From Micromonospora sp. WMMA1947 (GTDB lineage Bacteria > Actinomycetota > Actinomycetes > Mycobacteriales > Micromonosporaceae), in the NCBI RefSeq assembly GCF_027497355.1, contig NZ_CP114909.1, positions 4,669,001 to 4,733,000 on the forward strand: a stretch of DNA of 64,000 nucleotides, read 5' to 3'. Shown in pieces: positions 16,556-25,118 of this stretch. How positions within the stretch are numbered: the first letter of the stretch is position 1; each line of letters opens with the position of its first letter. Below the pieces are notes generated by a model. It had not been told where the DNA came from, did no database searches, and was given only the letters and a program-made list of their open reading frames with translations. Position numbers and translations under genes: made by a program.

Positions 16556-17899
16556 ATGCACCCCGCAACGTCCCCCACCGCCGGCGTACCCGCCGGGCGG
16601 GATCACCGTACCCCCCTGACCCGACGCCGACTCGTGCGCGGCCTGGCCGCCGTCGCGCTCGCCGTGCCCCTCGCCCTGGGCGCGGCCGGCTGCGGCGACG
16701 ACGACGCCGGCGGCGACGGCGGCCCGGTCAAACTCTCCGTCTTCTGGTGGGGCGGTGAGGCCCGGGCGAAGCTCACCGAGGACGCCTTGGCCCTCTACAC
16801 CAAGAAGAACCCGGACGTGACGTTCGAGAAGACGTGGCAGGCCAACCAGGGCTACTTCGACAAGCTCGCCACGCTGACCGCCGGCGGCAACCCGCCCGAC
16901 CTGTTCCAGATCGACGACAACTACCTGGCCGAGTACGCCGGCCGCAGCACCACGCTCGACCTGGGCAGCTACCGCGACTCCGGCAAGCTCGACGTGTCGA
17001 AGTTCCCCAAGAGCCTGCTGGAGTACGGCGTGGTCGACGGCAAGCTCGCCGGGGTGGCCGCCGGGGAGAACACCCAGGGCCTGGTCTACAACAAGACGCT
17101 GCTGACCAAGAACGGGCTGCCCGAGCCGACCACCGGGATGAGCTGGGAGGAGCACATCGCCTGGGCCGAGCAGGTGGCGAAGAAGACGAAGGTCCCCGGT
17201 ACGCAGGACCCGAGCGCCGACTACAAGGCGCTCTGGGTGTGGCTGCGCCAGCAGGGCAAGGACCTCTACAACGGCAAGGAACTCGGGTTCACCGCCGAGG
17301 ACGTGACGAAGTGGTTCGAGCTGTGGAAGGGCGCGCGGGACCGGGGCGCCACCCCGACGCCCGACGTGATCCACGAGGGCAACTCCAGCGACATCACCAA
17401 GCAGCTCGTGGTCACCGGCAAGTCGGCCACCTCCTGGGTGTGGGTCAACCAGATGCCGGACCTGAAGAAGAACACCAAGGACGAGCTGGGCGTGGTCGCG
17501 TACCCGGGTGACCCGAGCGCGCAGTGGGCGCGCGCCTCGATGTACTGGTCGGTGTTCAAGGGCAGCAAGCACAAGGACGTCGCCGTCGACGTGATCAACT
17601 TCCTGAACAACGACCCGGAGGCGGTGGCGCTGCTCGGCACCGACCGTGGTCTGCCGTCCAACATGGACCTGCGTGCCAAGGTCAGCGAGACCGCCACCGA
17701 CCCGGCCATGAAGCAGTCCATCCAGGTCGAGTCCGAGCTGGCGCAGAAGTTCGGCGCCTCGCCCCAGGTGCCGATCAAGGGCCACAGCAAGGTCAAGTCC
17801 GAGCTGGTAAAGGCCGCCGAGAACGCCCAGTACGGCCGCGCCACCCCGGCTCAGGCGGCGGAGCAGTTCGTCACCGCCTGCAAAGCCGCGATCGCCTGA
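16556..17899 (+). CDS. Sugar ABC transporter substrate-binding lipoprotein (CUT1 family)
   Basis: The 447-residue lipoprotein has a signal with a twin-arginine-like run (TRRRLVRG) and a lipobox LGAAGC, so it is anchored outside the membrane. The mature part is an extracellular solute-binding protein of the CUT1 type (VKLSVFWWGGEARAKLTEDAL at the start, NPPDLFQIDDNYLAEY for ligand contact). Given its neighbours it should capture oligogalacturonides or similar uronates. GAGGAG lies nine bases before ATG 16556. It is the first gene of the rightward operon. Confidence 0.92.
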   Translation: MHPATSPTAGVPAGRDHRTPLTRRRLVRGLAAVALAVPLALGAAGCGDDDAGGDGGPVKLSVFWWGGEARAKLTEDALALYTKKNPDVTFEKTWQANQGYFDKLATLTAGGNPPDLFQIDDNYLAEYAGRSTTLDLGSYRDSGKLDVSKFPKSLLEYGVVDGKLAGVAAGENTQGLVYNKTLLTKNGLPEPTTGMSWEEHIAWAEQVAKKTKVPGTQDPSADYKALWVWLRQQGKDLYNGKELGFTAEDVTKWFELWKGARDRGATPTPDVIHEGNSSDITKQLVVTGKSATSWVWVNQMPDLKKNTKDELGVVAYPGDPSAQWARASMYWSVFKGSKHKDVAVDVINFLNNDPEAVALLGTDRGLPSNMDLRAKVSETATDPAMKQSIQVESELAQKFGASPQVPIKGHSKVKSELVKAAENAQYGRATPAQAAEQFVTACKAAIA

Positions 17900-17920
17900 C
17901 CCCACGAAAGGACCGGTCCC

Positions 17921-18901
17921 GTGGCTCTCACCACGGCGCCCGGCCGGACCCCGCGTACCGGACCGGCCGGCCCCCGCCCCACGCGGCGTCGGGCCGGCCG
18001 GGCCCGGCTCGGCGAGGGCCTGGCGGGGTACGTCTTCCTCTCGCCCTGGCTCATCGGACTGATGGGCGTCACGGCGATCCCGATGCTGCTGTCGCTCTGG
18101 CTGAGCTTCACCGACTACGACATCCTCACGCCGCTGTCCGAGGTGCGGTGGGTGGGGCTGGCCAACTACGAGCGGATGTTCACCGCCGACCCGTCGTACT
18201 GGCACGCGGTGCGGGTCACGCTGACGTTCGCGCTGGTCGCCGTACCGCTGAAGCTGGCCGCCGCGCTCGGCGTGGCGCTGCTGCTCAACCGGGCCTGGCG
18301 CGGCGTCGGGCTGTTCCGCAGCCTGTTCTACCTGCCGTCGCTGCTCGGCGGCAGCGTCGCGCTGGCGATCGTCTGGGTCAACATGTTCAACCGGGACGGC
18401 GCGTTCAACTCGTTCCTCGCCCTGTTCGGCGTCGAGGGGCTGCCCTGGGTCAGCGACCCGGACTGGGCGCTGGAGACACTGATGGTGCTGGCGATCTGGC
18501 AGTTCGGCGCGCCTATGGTGATCTTCCTGGCCGGGCTCAAGCAGGTGCCCACCGAGCTGTACGAGGCGGCGGCGGTGGACGGCGCCGGGGCGTGGCGGCG
18601 GTTCCGCGCGGTCACCCTGCCCATGCTCTCCCCGGTGATCTTCTTCAACCTGGTGCTGGAGACCATCAACGGCTTCCAGGGCTTCACCGCCGCGTTCGTG
18701 CTCAGCAACGGCACCGGTGGTCCGGTCGACTCCACCCTCATGTACACGCTGAAGCTCTACATCTCCGGCTTCACCGACCTGGAGATGGGCTACGCGTCGG
18801 CGATGGCGTGGGTGTTCCTGGTGGCGATCGGCGTGATCACTGCCGTCTTCTTCAGCACCGGCCGGTTCTGGGTGCACTACTCGGACGGAGACGACTCATG
18901 A
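17921..18901 (+). CDS. Sugar ABC transporter permease, MalF-type
   Basis: The 326-residue protein has six predicted transmembrane helices after a basic, Pro/Arg-rich N terminus of about 30 residues. The EAA loop ELYEAAAVDGAGAWRRFRAVTLPML, which docks the ATPase, is intact. GTG 17921 lies 21 bases after the binding-protein stop with AAAGGA upstream. It forms the pore with the next gene product, whose ATG overlaps this stop by four bases. Confidence 0.92.
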   Translation: MALTTAPGRTPRTGPAGPRPTRRRAGRARLGEGLAGYVFLSPWLIGLMGVTAIPMLLSLWLSFTDYDILTPLSEVRWVGLANYERMFTADPSYWHAVRVTLTFALVAVPLKLAAALGVALLLNRAWRGVGLFRSLFYLPSLLGGSVALAIVWVNMFNRDGAFNSFLALFGVEGLPWVSDPDWALETLMVLAIWQFGAPMVIFLAGLKQVPTELYEAAAVDGAGAWRRFRAVTLPMLSPVIFFNLVLETINGFQGFTAAFVLSNGTGGPVDSTLMYTLKLYISGFTDLEMGYASAMAWVFLVAIGVITAVFFSTGRFWVHYSDGDDS

Positions 18902-19764
18902 CGGCGCTCGCTGCCACCCGCCGGCCGGGCGGTGGCCGGAACGTGCTGCGGCTCGTCGTGCTCGTGGCGATCGTCGCGGTGGTGCTCTACCCGCTGTTCT
19001 GGATGCTCGGCACCTCGGTCAAGTCGCAGGCCGAGATCGTCAACAACGTCGGCCTGCTGCCGGAGAAGTTCACCCCCGGCAACTACCTCGACGGCTGGAC
19101 CAACTTCGACATCAGCTTCGGCCGGTTCTTCCTCAACAGCGCGCTGGTCAGCGGGCTCACCGTCGTCGGCAACGCGCTGTCCTGCCTGCTCGCCGCGTAC
19201 GCGCTGGGCCGGCTGCGGTTCCGGCTGCGCAAGCTCTGGTTCACCGTCATGATCGGCACGCTGCTGCTACCCGGGCACGTGCTGATCGTGCCGCAGTACA
19301 TCCTGTTCCGCGGCCTCGGCCTGGTCGGCGGCGACTGGCCGTACCTGCCGCTGCTGGTGCCGCAGTTCCTGGCCACCGAGGCGTTCTTCGTCTTCCTCAT
19401 GGTGCAGTTCATGCGCGGCATCCCACGCGAGCTGGACGAGGCGGCCACCATCGACGGCGCGTCCCCGTACGGCGTGTTCCGGCACGTCATCCTGCCGCTG
19501 AGCCGCCCGGCGCTGGTCACCACGGCGATCTTCTCGTTCATCTGGACCTGGAACGACTTCTTCCGGCAGTTGGTGTTCCTGTCCAGCCTGGAGGACTACA
19601 CGGTCCCGGTGGCGCTGACCCTGTTCATCGACTCGACCAGCCAGAGCGCCGTCGGTCCGATGTTCGCCATGTCGGTGCTGTCGCTGCTGCCGGTGTTCCT
19701 GTTCTTCCTGGCCTTCCAGCGGATGCTCGTCGAGGGCATCAACACCAGCGGGCTGAAGGGATGA
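18898..19764 (+). CDS. Sugar ABC transporter permease, MalG-type
   Basis: This 288-residue inner-membrane permease has six helices and the EAA motif ELDEAATIDGASPYGVFRHVILPLS. It pairs with the preceding permease. No ATPase gene follows in the operon, so a shared MsmK/MsmX-type ATPase encoded elsewhere probably energises transport, as in many actinobacterial CUT1 systems. Start and stop both overlap neighbours by four bases (ATGA), so translation is coupled along the operon. Confidence 0.93.
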   Translation: MTALAATRRPGGGRNVLRLVVLVAIVAVVLYPLFWMLGTSVKSQAEIVNNVGLLPEKFTPGNYLDGWTNFDISFGRFFLNSALVSGLTVVGNALSCLLAAYALGRLRFRLRKLWFTVMIGTLLLPGHVLIVPQYILFRGLGLVGGDWPYLPLLVPQFLATEAFFVFLMVQFMRGIPRELDEAATIDGASPYGVFRHVILPLSRPALVTTAIFSFIWTWNDFFRQLVFLSSLEDYTVPVALTLFIDSTSQSAVGPMFAMSVLSLLPVFLFFLAFQRMLVEGINTSGLKG

Positions 19765-20405
19765 CCGCCGTGCCTGCCTCCACCGACGCCGTAACCGTCC
19801 ACCCCGTGCCGGCCCGCGCCGACTGGCGGGACACGGCGCGCGAGGCGACCGACCTGGCGCTGCTCGGCTTCGCCGTGGCGCTCGCCGCGCTGCCGGTGCT
19901 CACGCTCGCCCCGGCGCTCGCCACCGCCGGTGCCGCGCTGCACGACAGGTCGGTCACCGGCTCCTGGCCCGACGCGCGGACCAGCCTGGCCCGGTTCGGC
20001 CGCGCGCTTCCAGCCGGGCTGGCGGTCAGCGCCGTCGCGCTCGCCGCCGCCGCGCTGCTCGCCGCCGACCTGGTCGCGCTCGCCACCGGCCGGGTACCAG
20101 GCGGCGGGCCCGCGCTCGCGCTCACCGCCGTCGTGGTGGCGGCAGTGCTCGGGTACGCGGGCCTGGTCACCGTCGCGGTCGGGCGCACCGGCGGCCGGGG
20201 CTGGCGGGCCGCCGCCCGCCGGGTGGCGCGGTCCTGCCCGGAGCGCCCCGGCGTGTGGGCCGCCGCCTCCGGCATCTGTGCCCTCGCGGTGCTGCTGGGT
20301 GTGCTGGTCACGCCGGTCGCGGTGCCGATCCTCGGCGGGTACGCCCTCGCGGCGTTGCACGCGCTCGACGCACGCCGTCCGGTCCCCGCCCCGGAGCCGT
20401 CGTGA
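19761..20405 (+). CDS. YesL-like (DUF624) membrane protein
   Basis: The 214-residue protein has four to five hydrophobic helices and a cytoplasmic N-terminal segment. Its length and position next to oligosaccharide permeases and pectin genes fit the YesL/DUF624 family, also found in the Bacillus rhamnogalacturonan locus. The molecular role is unknown; it may assist the transporter. The start overlaps the permease stop and the stop overlaps the next GTG. Confidence 0.7.
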   Translation: MTAVPASTDAVTVHPVPARADWRDTAREATDLALLGFAVALAALPVLTLAPALATAGAALHDRSVTGSWPDARTSLARFGRALPAGLAVSAVALAAAALLAADLVALATGRVPGGGPALALTAVVVAAVLGYAGLVTVAVGRTGGRGWRAAARRVARSCPERPGVWAAASGICALAVLLGVLVTPVAVPILGGYALAALHALDARRPVPAPEPS

Positions 20406-21316
20406 CCACCGAACCTCGTTCCGCCGCTGCCGAGCCGCGCCGCGCCGGGCCCGAGCCGCGCCCTGCCGCGGCCGACGCCGAGCCCCGGCTGGTCGTGGAC
20501 GGCGTCGAGGTGGCCCGGTACCTGGTCCGGCCCGACCTGGACCCGCGCCACGGGCCCCGGCCGTACCTGCATCCGGTGCGGACCCGGGCCGGCACCCCGG
20601 TCACCGACGCGCTCCCGGCCGACCACGTCTGGCACCTCGGCGCGTCACTGGCCGTGCAGGACGTGGACGGCGTCAACCTGTGGGGCGGCCGGACGTACGT
20701 GCGCGGCACCGGCTACACCTGGCGCGACGACCACGGCGTCATCGCGCACACCGGCTGGCGGGAGCGGACCGCCGACCGGCTCGACCACGACCTGGAGTGG
20801 CGGGACCGGCACGGCCGGGTGCTGCTGCGCGAGCACCGGCGGATCAGCGCCACGTCCGCCGGGGAGGACGCCTGGTGGCTGGACCTGTCCGCCACGCTCA
20901 CCTCCGCGACCGGCGCCGACGTGCGCCTGGGCAGCCCGGCCACGAACGGCCGCCCGGGCGGCGCCGGGTACGGCGGCTTCTTCTGGCGGGCCGTGGCCGA
21001 CGGGGAACCGCTTGTGCGCACCGCCGCCGCCATCGGTGAGGACGACGTGAACGGCTCGGCCGCGCCCTGGCTGGCGTTGTCCGCCACCGCGCCCGGCGGT
21101 GGCGCGTACACGCTGGTGTTCACCGGTCTGGGGCCGGGCGACAGGTGGTTCGTGCGCACCGCCATGTACCCGGGCGTCTGCGTCGCGTACGCGTTCGACA
21201 GCCCGGCGGTGGTCGCGGCCGGGCAGCCCCGGCACAACCGGCACCGCGTGCTCGTCGCCGACGGCCACCTCGACCCGGTCGACGTGTCGGCCCGAGTCGA
21301 GGCGGTTCTCCGGTGA
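20402..21316 (+). CDS. DUF6807-like (PmoA-family) protein
   Basis: The 304-residue protein starts at GTG 20402, overlapping the previous stop. After about 28 Pro/Ala/Glu-rich residues it shows a beta-rich domain with DHVWHLGASLAVQDVDGVNLWGGRTYV, GVIAHTGWRE and a late HNRHRVLVADG stretch. This resembles the DUF6807 or 'PmoA' family found in plant-polysaccharide loci of actinobacteria and Bacteroidetes. It has no signal peptide. The His-rich motifs suggest a sugar-active enzyme, but no reaction is established. Confidence in the family is moderate. Confidence 0.65.
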   Translation: MTTEPRSAAAEPRRAGPEPRPAAADAEPRLVVDGVEVARYLVRPDLDPRHGPRPYLHPVRTRAGTPVTDALPADHVWHLGASLAVQDVDGVNLWGGRTYVRGTGYTWRDDHGVIAHTGWRERTADRLDHDLEWRDRHGRVLLREHRRISATSAGEDAWWLDLSATLTSATGADVRLGSPATNGRPGGAGYGGFFWRAVADGEPLVRTAAAIGEDDVNGSAAPWLALSATAPGGGAYTLVFTGLGPGDRWFVRTAMYPGVCVAYAFDSPAVVAAGQPRHNRHRVLVADGHLDPVDVSARVEAVLR

Positions 21317-22338
21317 GCGGGCCGATAGGTGTCGCGGTCGCGGACGGAGGCGGCGCCGGGAGCGGCCCGGAGGTGGTCTGCGTGGGCGAGACGATGGTGG
21401 TGCTCACCCCGGATGACGGCGGGGCGCTGGAGCACGCCGCGCGGCTGACCGTCGGCGTCGGCGGCGCGGAGTCGAACGTGGCGGCCGGGCTGGCCCGGCT
21501 CGGACACCGCGCCGCGTGGGTCAGCCGGGTCGGCGACGACCCGTTCGGGCGGCGGGTGGTGGCCGAGGTCGCCGCCGCGGGCGTGGACGTCAGCCTGGTC
21601 ACTGTGGATCCGGACGCGCCGACCGGGCTCTACCTGAAGGATCCGGGGCCGGACGGCACCCGCGTGCACTACCACCGCGCCGGGTCGGCCGCGAGCCGCC
21701 TCGGCGCCGCCGACCTCGCGCGGCCCGCGCTGGCCGGGGCACGCCTGCTGCACCTGTCCGGCATCACCGCAGCGCTCTCCGGCACCTGCCGTGACCTGCT
21801 CGTATCAGCGCTGGACGGGCGCGCGCTGCCGGGCGCGCGGGTCAGCTTCGACGTGAACCACCGCCCGGCGCTCTGGCCCGCCGACCGGGCCGGACCGGTC
21901 CTGCGTGACCTGGCCGACCGCGCCGGCGTGGTGCTGGTCGGGCTGGACGAGGCAGCGGTGCTCTGGTCGGCGGACGATCCGGCCGCGGTTCGCACGCTGC
22001 TGCCCGGCCCGGAGCTGGTGGTGGTCAAGGACGGGCCGGTCGGCGCGGCGGCGCTGCCGCGTACCGGGCCGGCGGTGTTCGTGCCGGCGCTGCCGGTGGA
22101 CGTGGTGGAGCCGGTCGGCGCGGGTGACGCGTTCGCCGCCGGGTTCCTCTCCGGGCTGCTACGCGGCCTCGACCTGCGAGCCTGCCTGCGGCTGGGGCAC
22201 CTGACCGCGGCGCCGGTGCTGGCCGTGCCGGGCGACACCGCCCCGCCGCCGGACCCGGAGACGATCGCGCGGGCGCTGACGCTGCCGAACGAGGCGTGGA
22301 CCGAGCAGGCGCAGGTCGGGGGAGGGAGTGGACGATGA
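21313..22338 (+). CDS. kdgK: 2-keto-3-deoxygluconate kinase (PfkB family)
   Basis: The 341-residue kinase belongs to the ribokinase/PfkB family: VGGAESNVAAGLARLG near the N terminus binds substrate, and VVEPVGAGDAFAAGFLSGL holds the anion hole and catalytic Asp. With KDPG aldolase directly downstream it should phosphorylate KDG to 2-keto-3-deoxy-6-phosphogluconate using ATP. GTG 21313 overlaps the previous stop; a low-complexity stretch occupies residues 1-20. Another sugar substrate is possible, but the context is strong. Confidence 0.87.
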   Translation: MSGPIGVAVADGGGAGSGPEVVCVGETMVVLTPDDGGALEHAARLTVGVGGAESNVAAGLARLGHRAAWVSRVGDDPFGRRVVAEVAAAGVDVSLVTVDPDAPTGLYLKDPGPDGTRVHYHRAGSAASRLGAADLARPALAGARLLHLSGITAALSGTCRDLLVSALDGRALPGARVSFDVNHRPALWPADRAGPVLRDLADRAGVVLVGLDEAAVLWSADDPAAVRTLLPGPELVVVKDGPVGAAALPRTGPAVFVPALPVDVVEPVGAGDAFAAGFLSGLLRGLDLRACLRLGHLTAAPVLAVPGDTAPPPDPETIARALTLPNEAWTEQAQVGGGSGR

Positions 22339-22949
22339 GCGGGCACGACTTCGAGGCCCTGTTCGGCGGCGCGCGGGTGATGGTGATCCTGCGTGACCTG
22401 CCGCCCGGCGAGACGGTACGGCTGGCGGAACTGGCCTGGGATCTCGGCATCGCCGTGGTGGAGGTGCCCATCCGTACCCCGGAAGCGGTGCCGGCGCTGC
22501 GCGCCGCCGTGACGGCCGGGCGGCGGCGGGACCGGATCGTCGGCGCGGGCACTGTGCGTACCCCGGCGCAGGTCCACGACGCGGTGGCCGCCGGGGCGGC
22601 GTTCACAGTGGCGCCGGGCCTGGACCTGGCGGTGGCCGACGCGGCGGCCGGTCTCGGCGTGCCGCACCTGCCCGGCGTGGCCACGCCGACCGAGGCGCAG
22701 CGGGCGCTCGACCACGGCCTGGTGTGGCTCAAGGCGTTCCCGGCGGTCAGTCTCGGCCCGGCGTGGTTCCGGGCGGTGGCCGGGCCGCTGCCGGAGGCCC
22801 GGTTCGTGGCCACCGGCGGTGTCGACGCCGGCAACGCGGGTGACTTCCTCGCCGCCGGGGCGCGGGTGGTGGCGGTCGGTTCGGCGCTCACCGACCCGGC
22901 GCAACTGCCGCGCCTGGCCACGCTCGCAACCGGCGGCGCGGTCACCTGA
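22335..22949 (+). CDS. kdgA: KDPG aldolase (2-dehydro-3-deoxyphosphogluconate aldolase)
   Basis: The 204-residue class I aldolase has the family motifs VVEVPIRTPEA (with the catalytic Glu), GAGTVRTPAQV and WLKAFPA, whose Lys forms the Schiff base. It splits KDPG into pyruvate and glyceraldehyde 3-phosphate, the last step of the pathway. The ATG overlaps the kinase stop (ATGA) and GGAGGGAGT lies upstream. Its stop overlaps the convergent injection-system operon by eight bases, leaving no room for a separate terminator. Confidence 0.92.
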   Translation: MSGHDFEALFGGARVMVILRDLPPGETVRLAELAWDLGIAVVEVPIRTPEAVPALRAAVTAGRRRDRIVGAGTVRTPAQVHDAVAAGAAFTVAPGLDLAVADAAAGLGVPHLPGVATPTEAQRALDHGLVWLKAFPAVSLGPAWFRAVAGPLPEARFVATGGVDAGNAGDFLAAGARVVAVGSALTDPAQLPRLATLATGGAVT

Positions 22950-23706
22950 CAGTACGGCCGGACGTGGTGGCTGTGGTCCGGATCGCCTTGACGATCGCCG
23001 GGATCGACCCGATCAGCAGCACCAGCGCCCAGATCAGCGCCACCACGGCGAACACCACGGCGCCCAGGTCGTCCAGGATGCTGACCAGGATCACCGGCAC
23101 CAGCGCGTGCAGGAACTGCAGCGCCACAGTGCACAGCAGCGTGGTCAGCGCCAGCGCGACGAGACCCTTGTTGCGCAGGAACCGGGGCTGGGCGGCGAGC
23201 AACAGCCCGGCCCAGACCAGTTTGAGCAGCAGCGCCAGCCCGAGCAGCACCGCCGCGTCGTCGACCGGGAAGAACCCCCACACCGCGAGGTACGCCAGCG
23301 TGCCGAACGGTGGCGCGAGGAACAGCGACACCATCACCGTCAGCTCGACGAACGCGACGATCAGCAGGACCAGCGAGACCAGCAGCAGCACGATCGAGAA
23401 GACGAGCGTGGCCACGCCCTGCACCCGGCCCTGCAACCGGTCCGGCAGCACCAGGCTCAGGCAGAACAGCCCGGTCGTCCAGAGCGCCACCACGTCGATC
23501 AGCGCCAGGGAGCCGATGCCTCGACCGGACGGCTCGGACACCGCGCCGACGTCGCCCAGCTCGACGCCGAGCTGACCGGCGCGCTCCCGCAGCGCGCCGC
23601 TCGCGTCGCCGCCGCCGGTCAGCGCCGCCGCGCCCAGCTCCACGCCGACGACCAGCGCCACCGCGAGCAGGGCGAGCAGCAGGAACGGCTTGCGCAACTC
23701 ACCCAT
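22942..23706 (-). CDS. Polytopic membrane protein at the end of the injection-system operon
   Basis: The 254-residue protein has one helix at residues 7-27, a polar loop of about 40 residues outside, then five further hydrophobic segments, ending in a basic tail. I do not recognise a family. It is 18 bases after the preceding small membrane protein gene and the last gene of the operon. Three consecutive membrane proteins at this end suggest a membrane-docking or release module for the contractile particle. Confidence 0.75.
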   Translation of the reverse strand: MGELRKPFLLLALLAVALVVGVELGAAALTGGGDASGALRERAGQLGVELGDVGAVSEPSGRGIGSLALIDVVALWTTGLFCLSLVLPDRLQGRVQGVATLVFSIVLLLVSLVLLIVAFVELTVMVSLFLAPPFGTLAYLAVWGFFPVDDAAVLLGLALLLKLVWAGLLLAAQPRFLRNKGLVALALTTLLCTVALQFLHALVPVILVSILDDLGAVVFAVVALIWALVLLIGSIPAIVKAIRTTATTSGRTVR

Positions 23707-23724
23707 GGCGCGTCTCCGTCCCGG

Positions 23725-24201
23725 TCAGGACCGGGCCAGCGTGACCGAACATCCGCCACCTCCCGGACAACGCAGGAGCACCTCGGTCTCCCGGTCCACC
23801 GCCACCTTCGCGACCGCCGGTCCGTCCGCGTCCGGCGCCACCTCGTCGGTCACAGTCACGTCCGCGTCGCCGGGTGCGCGGGCTGTCACCTCGAACGGCG
23901 TCGTGCCGCGCAGCACCAGCGTGCGCAGCGCGCCCGGATCGGCCACCCGCAGCCGGCACACCGTGCCGAAGGCGAGCGTCACCCCGTCGGCGGTGGTGGC
24001 CGGTTCGGCGGCCGGCGGCAGGCATGTCACCGCCACCGTCGCCGGGTCGACCGTCCCGGTCCCGCGCCCGAGCCGGGCCAGTGCTCCGGGACCGGCCGCC
24101 GGGTCGCCCGGGTCGTCGCGGCGCCCGGCCACCGCCACCACGTACAGCGCCACCAGCAGCACCGCCACCGCCACCAGCAGCACCTTCTGCCTGGTTGTCA
24201 T
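23725..24201 (-). CDS. Small single-pass membrane protein of the injection-system operon
   Basis: The 158-residue protein has one N-terminal helix (about residues 6-26) and a beta-rich outer part with three to four cysteines (TCLPPA, TVCRLRV, LRCPGGGGCSV) that could form disulphides. No family is recognised. The ATG overlaps the stop of the CisA-like gene by four bases, so it is made together with it. Confidence 0.72.
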   Translation of the reverse strand: MTTRQKVLLVAVAVLLVALYVVAVAGRRDDPGDPAAGPGALARLGRGTGTVDPATVAVTCLPPAAEPATTADGVTLAFGTVCRLRVADPGALRTLVLRGTTPFEVTARAPGDADVTVTDEVAPDADGPAVAKVAVDRETEVLLRCPGGGGCSVTLARS

Positions 24202-25118
24202 GGCCGGACGACGGGCGTGAAGCGGATCTCGTCCACCCCGGCGAAGTACCTGTCGGTGCCCTGGGTCTTGCTCACCGCCACGAGCGTCAGCGTGTGCGGG
24301 CCTCGGGTCAGCTCCACGGTGCCCACGTCCACCTCGTCGGTGCGGACCACCGTCGGGCTGAACCCGAAGAACGTGTCGCCGACCTGCCGGCCGTCGACCA
24401 GCCAGATCGTGTTCGCGTAGTCGAACGACGTGGTCCGCACTGTGGAGAACCGCCAGGTGCCGTCGGACGGCACGTCCACCCGCACCGTCACCCGGTCGCC
24501 CACGCCCCGGCCCAGGAAGAACAGTTGCGCGTCGCCGGACCACACCACGTCGCAGCAGTTCTCCTGCGCCACCACCTCCGCCTTCGTGCCGGTGGGGGAC
24601 TGGACCGTGGCGCCGGAGACGAGCGTCTCCGCCTCCACCGTCACCGCGTTCGCCTGCGGCGGGGCCGGGGTGTCCGGGCCGCGGGTCACCAGCCAGGCCA
24701 CCACCCCGGCCACGACCAGCACCAGCGCCGCGGCGGCGGCGATCCACGGCCACGGCGCGCGCTTCGGGGGTACGACGGCCCGCACGTCGTACGTGACCCG
24801 GCCGCTGGAGCGGGAACTCTCCTCCGGCGCGGTGTTCGCCGAGTACGCGAACCCGGTCATGTCGTAGCGCCGGGGCGGCGTGCCGGGCGGTACGGCCAGG
24901 CGTACCAGGAACGACACCGAGCCCTGCCCGGGCACCACCCGCTGCGGCTCGGCCACCGTGAACCAGGCCCGCTGGCTGCCCTCGCCGGGCGCGACGTCGA
25001 AGACGACGGTGTCCGGCGCGGTGCCCGGGTTGGACACGGTGAACGTCAGCTCACCGGCGTTGCGGGCGTCCAGGGTGAACTGTTCGGCGGCGGCGACGAC
25101 TGTCCATTCGGTGGTCAT
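24198..25118 (-). CDS. CisA-like membrane anchor/effector of the contractile injection system
   Basis: The 306-residue protein has three parts: an N-terminal Ig-like cytoplasmic domain (residues 1-115, resembling CARDB/DUF11 folds), one transmembrane helix (about 123-144) and an extracellular carbohydrate-binding-like beta domain (about 158-306, with AETLVSGATV and LTRGPHTLTLVAVSK). That order matches what is known of the Streptomyces CIS membrane protein CisA, which links the particle to the membrane and is needed for contraction-triggered cell death. Position right after the gpI-like gene supports this. The assignment is by architecture and context, not by alignment. Confidence 0.6.
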   Translation of the reverse strand: MTTEWTVVAAAEQFTLDARNAGELTFTVSNPGTAPDTVVFDVAPGEGSQRAWFTVAEPQRVVPGQGSVSFLVRLAVPPGTPPRRYDMTGFAYSANTAPEESSRSSGRVTYDVRAVVPPKRAPWPWIAAAAALVLVVAGVVAWLVTRGPDTPAPPQANAVTVEAETLVSGATVQSPTGTKAEVVAQENCCDVVWSGDAQLFFLGRGVGDRVTVRVDVPSDGTWRFSTVRTTSFDYANTIWLVDGRQVGDTFFGFSPTVVRTDEVDVGTVELTRGPHTLTLVAVSKTQGTDRYFAGVDEIRFTPVVRP

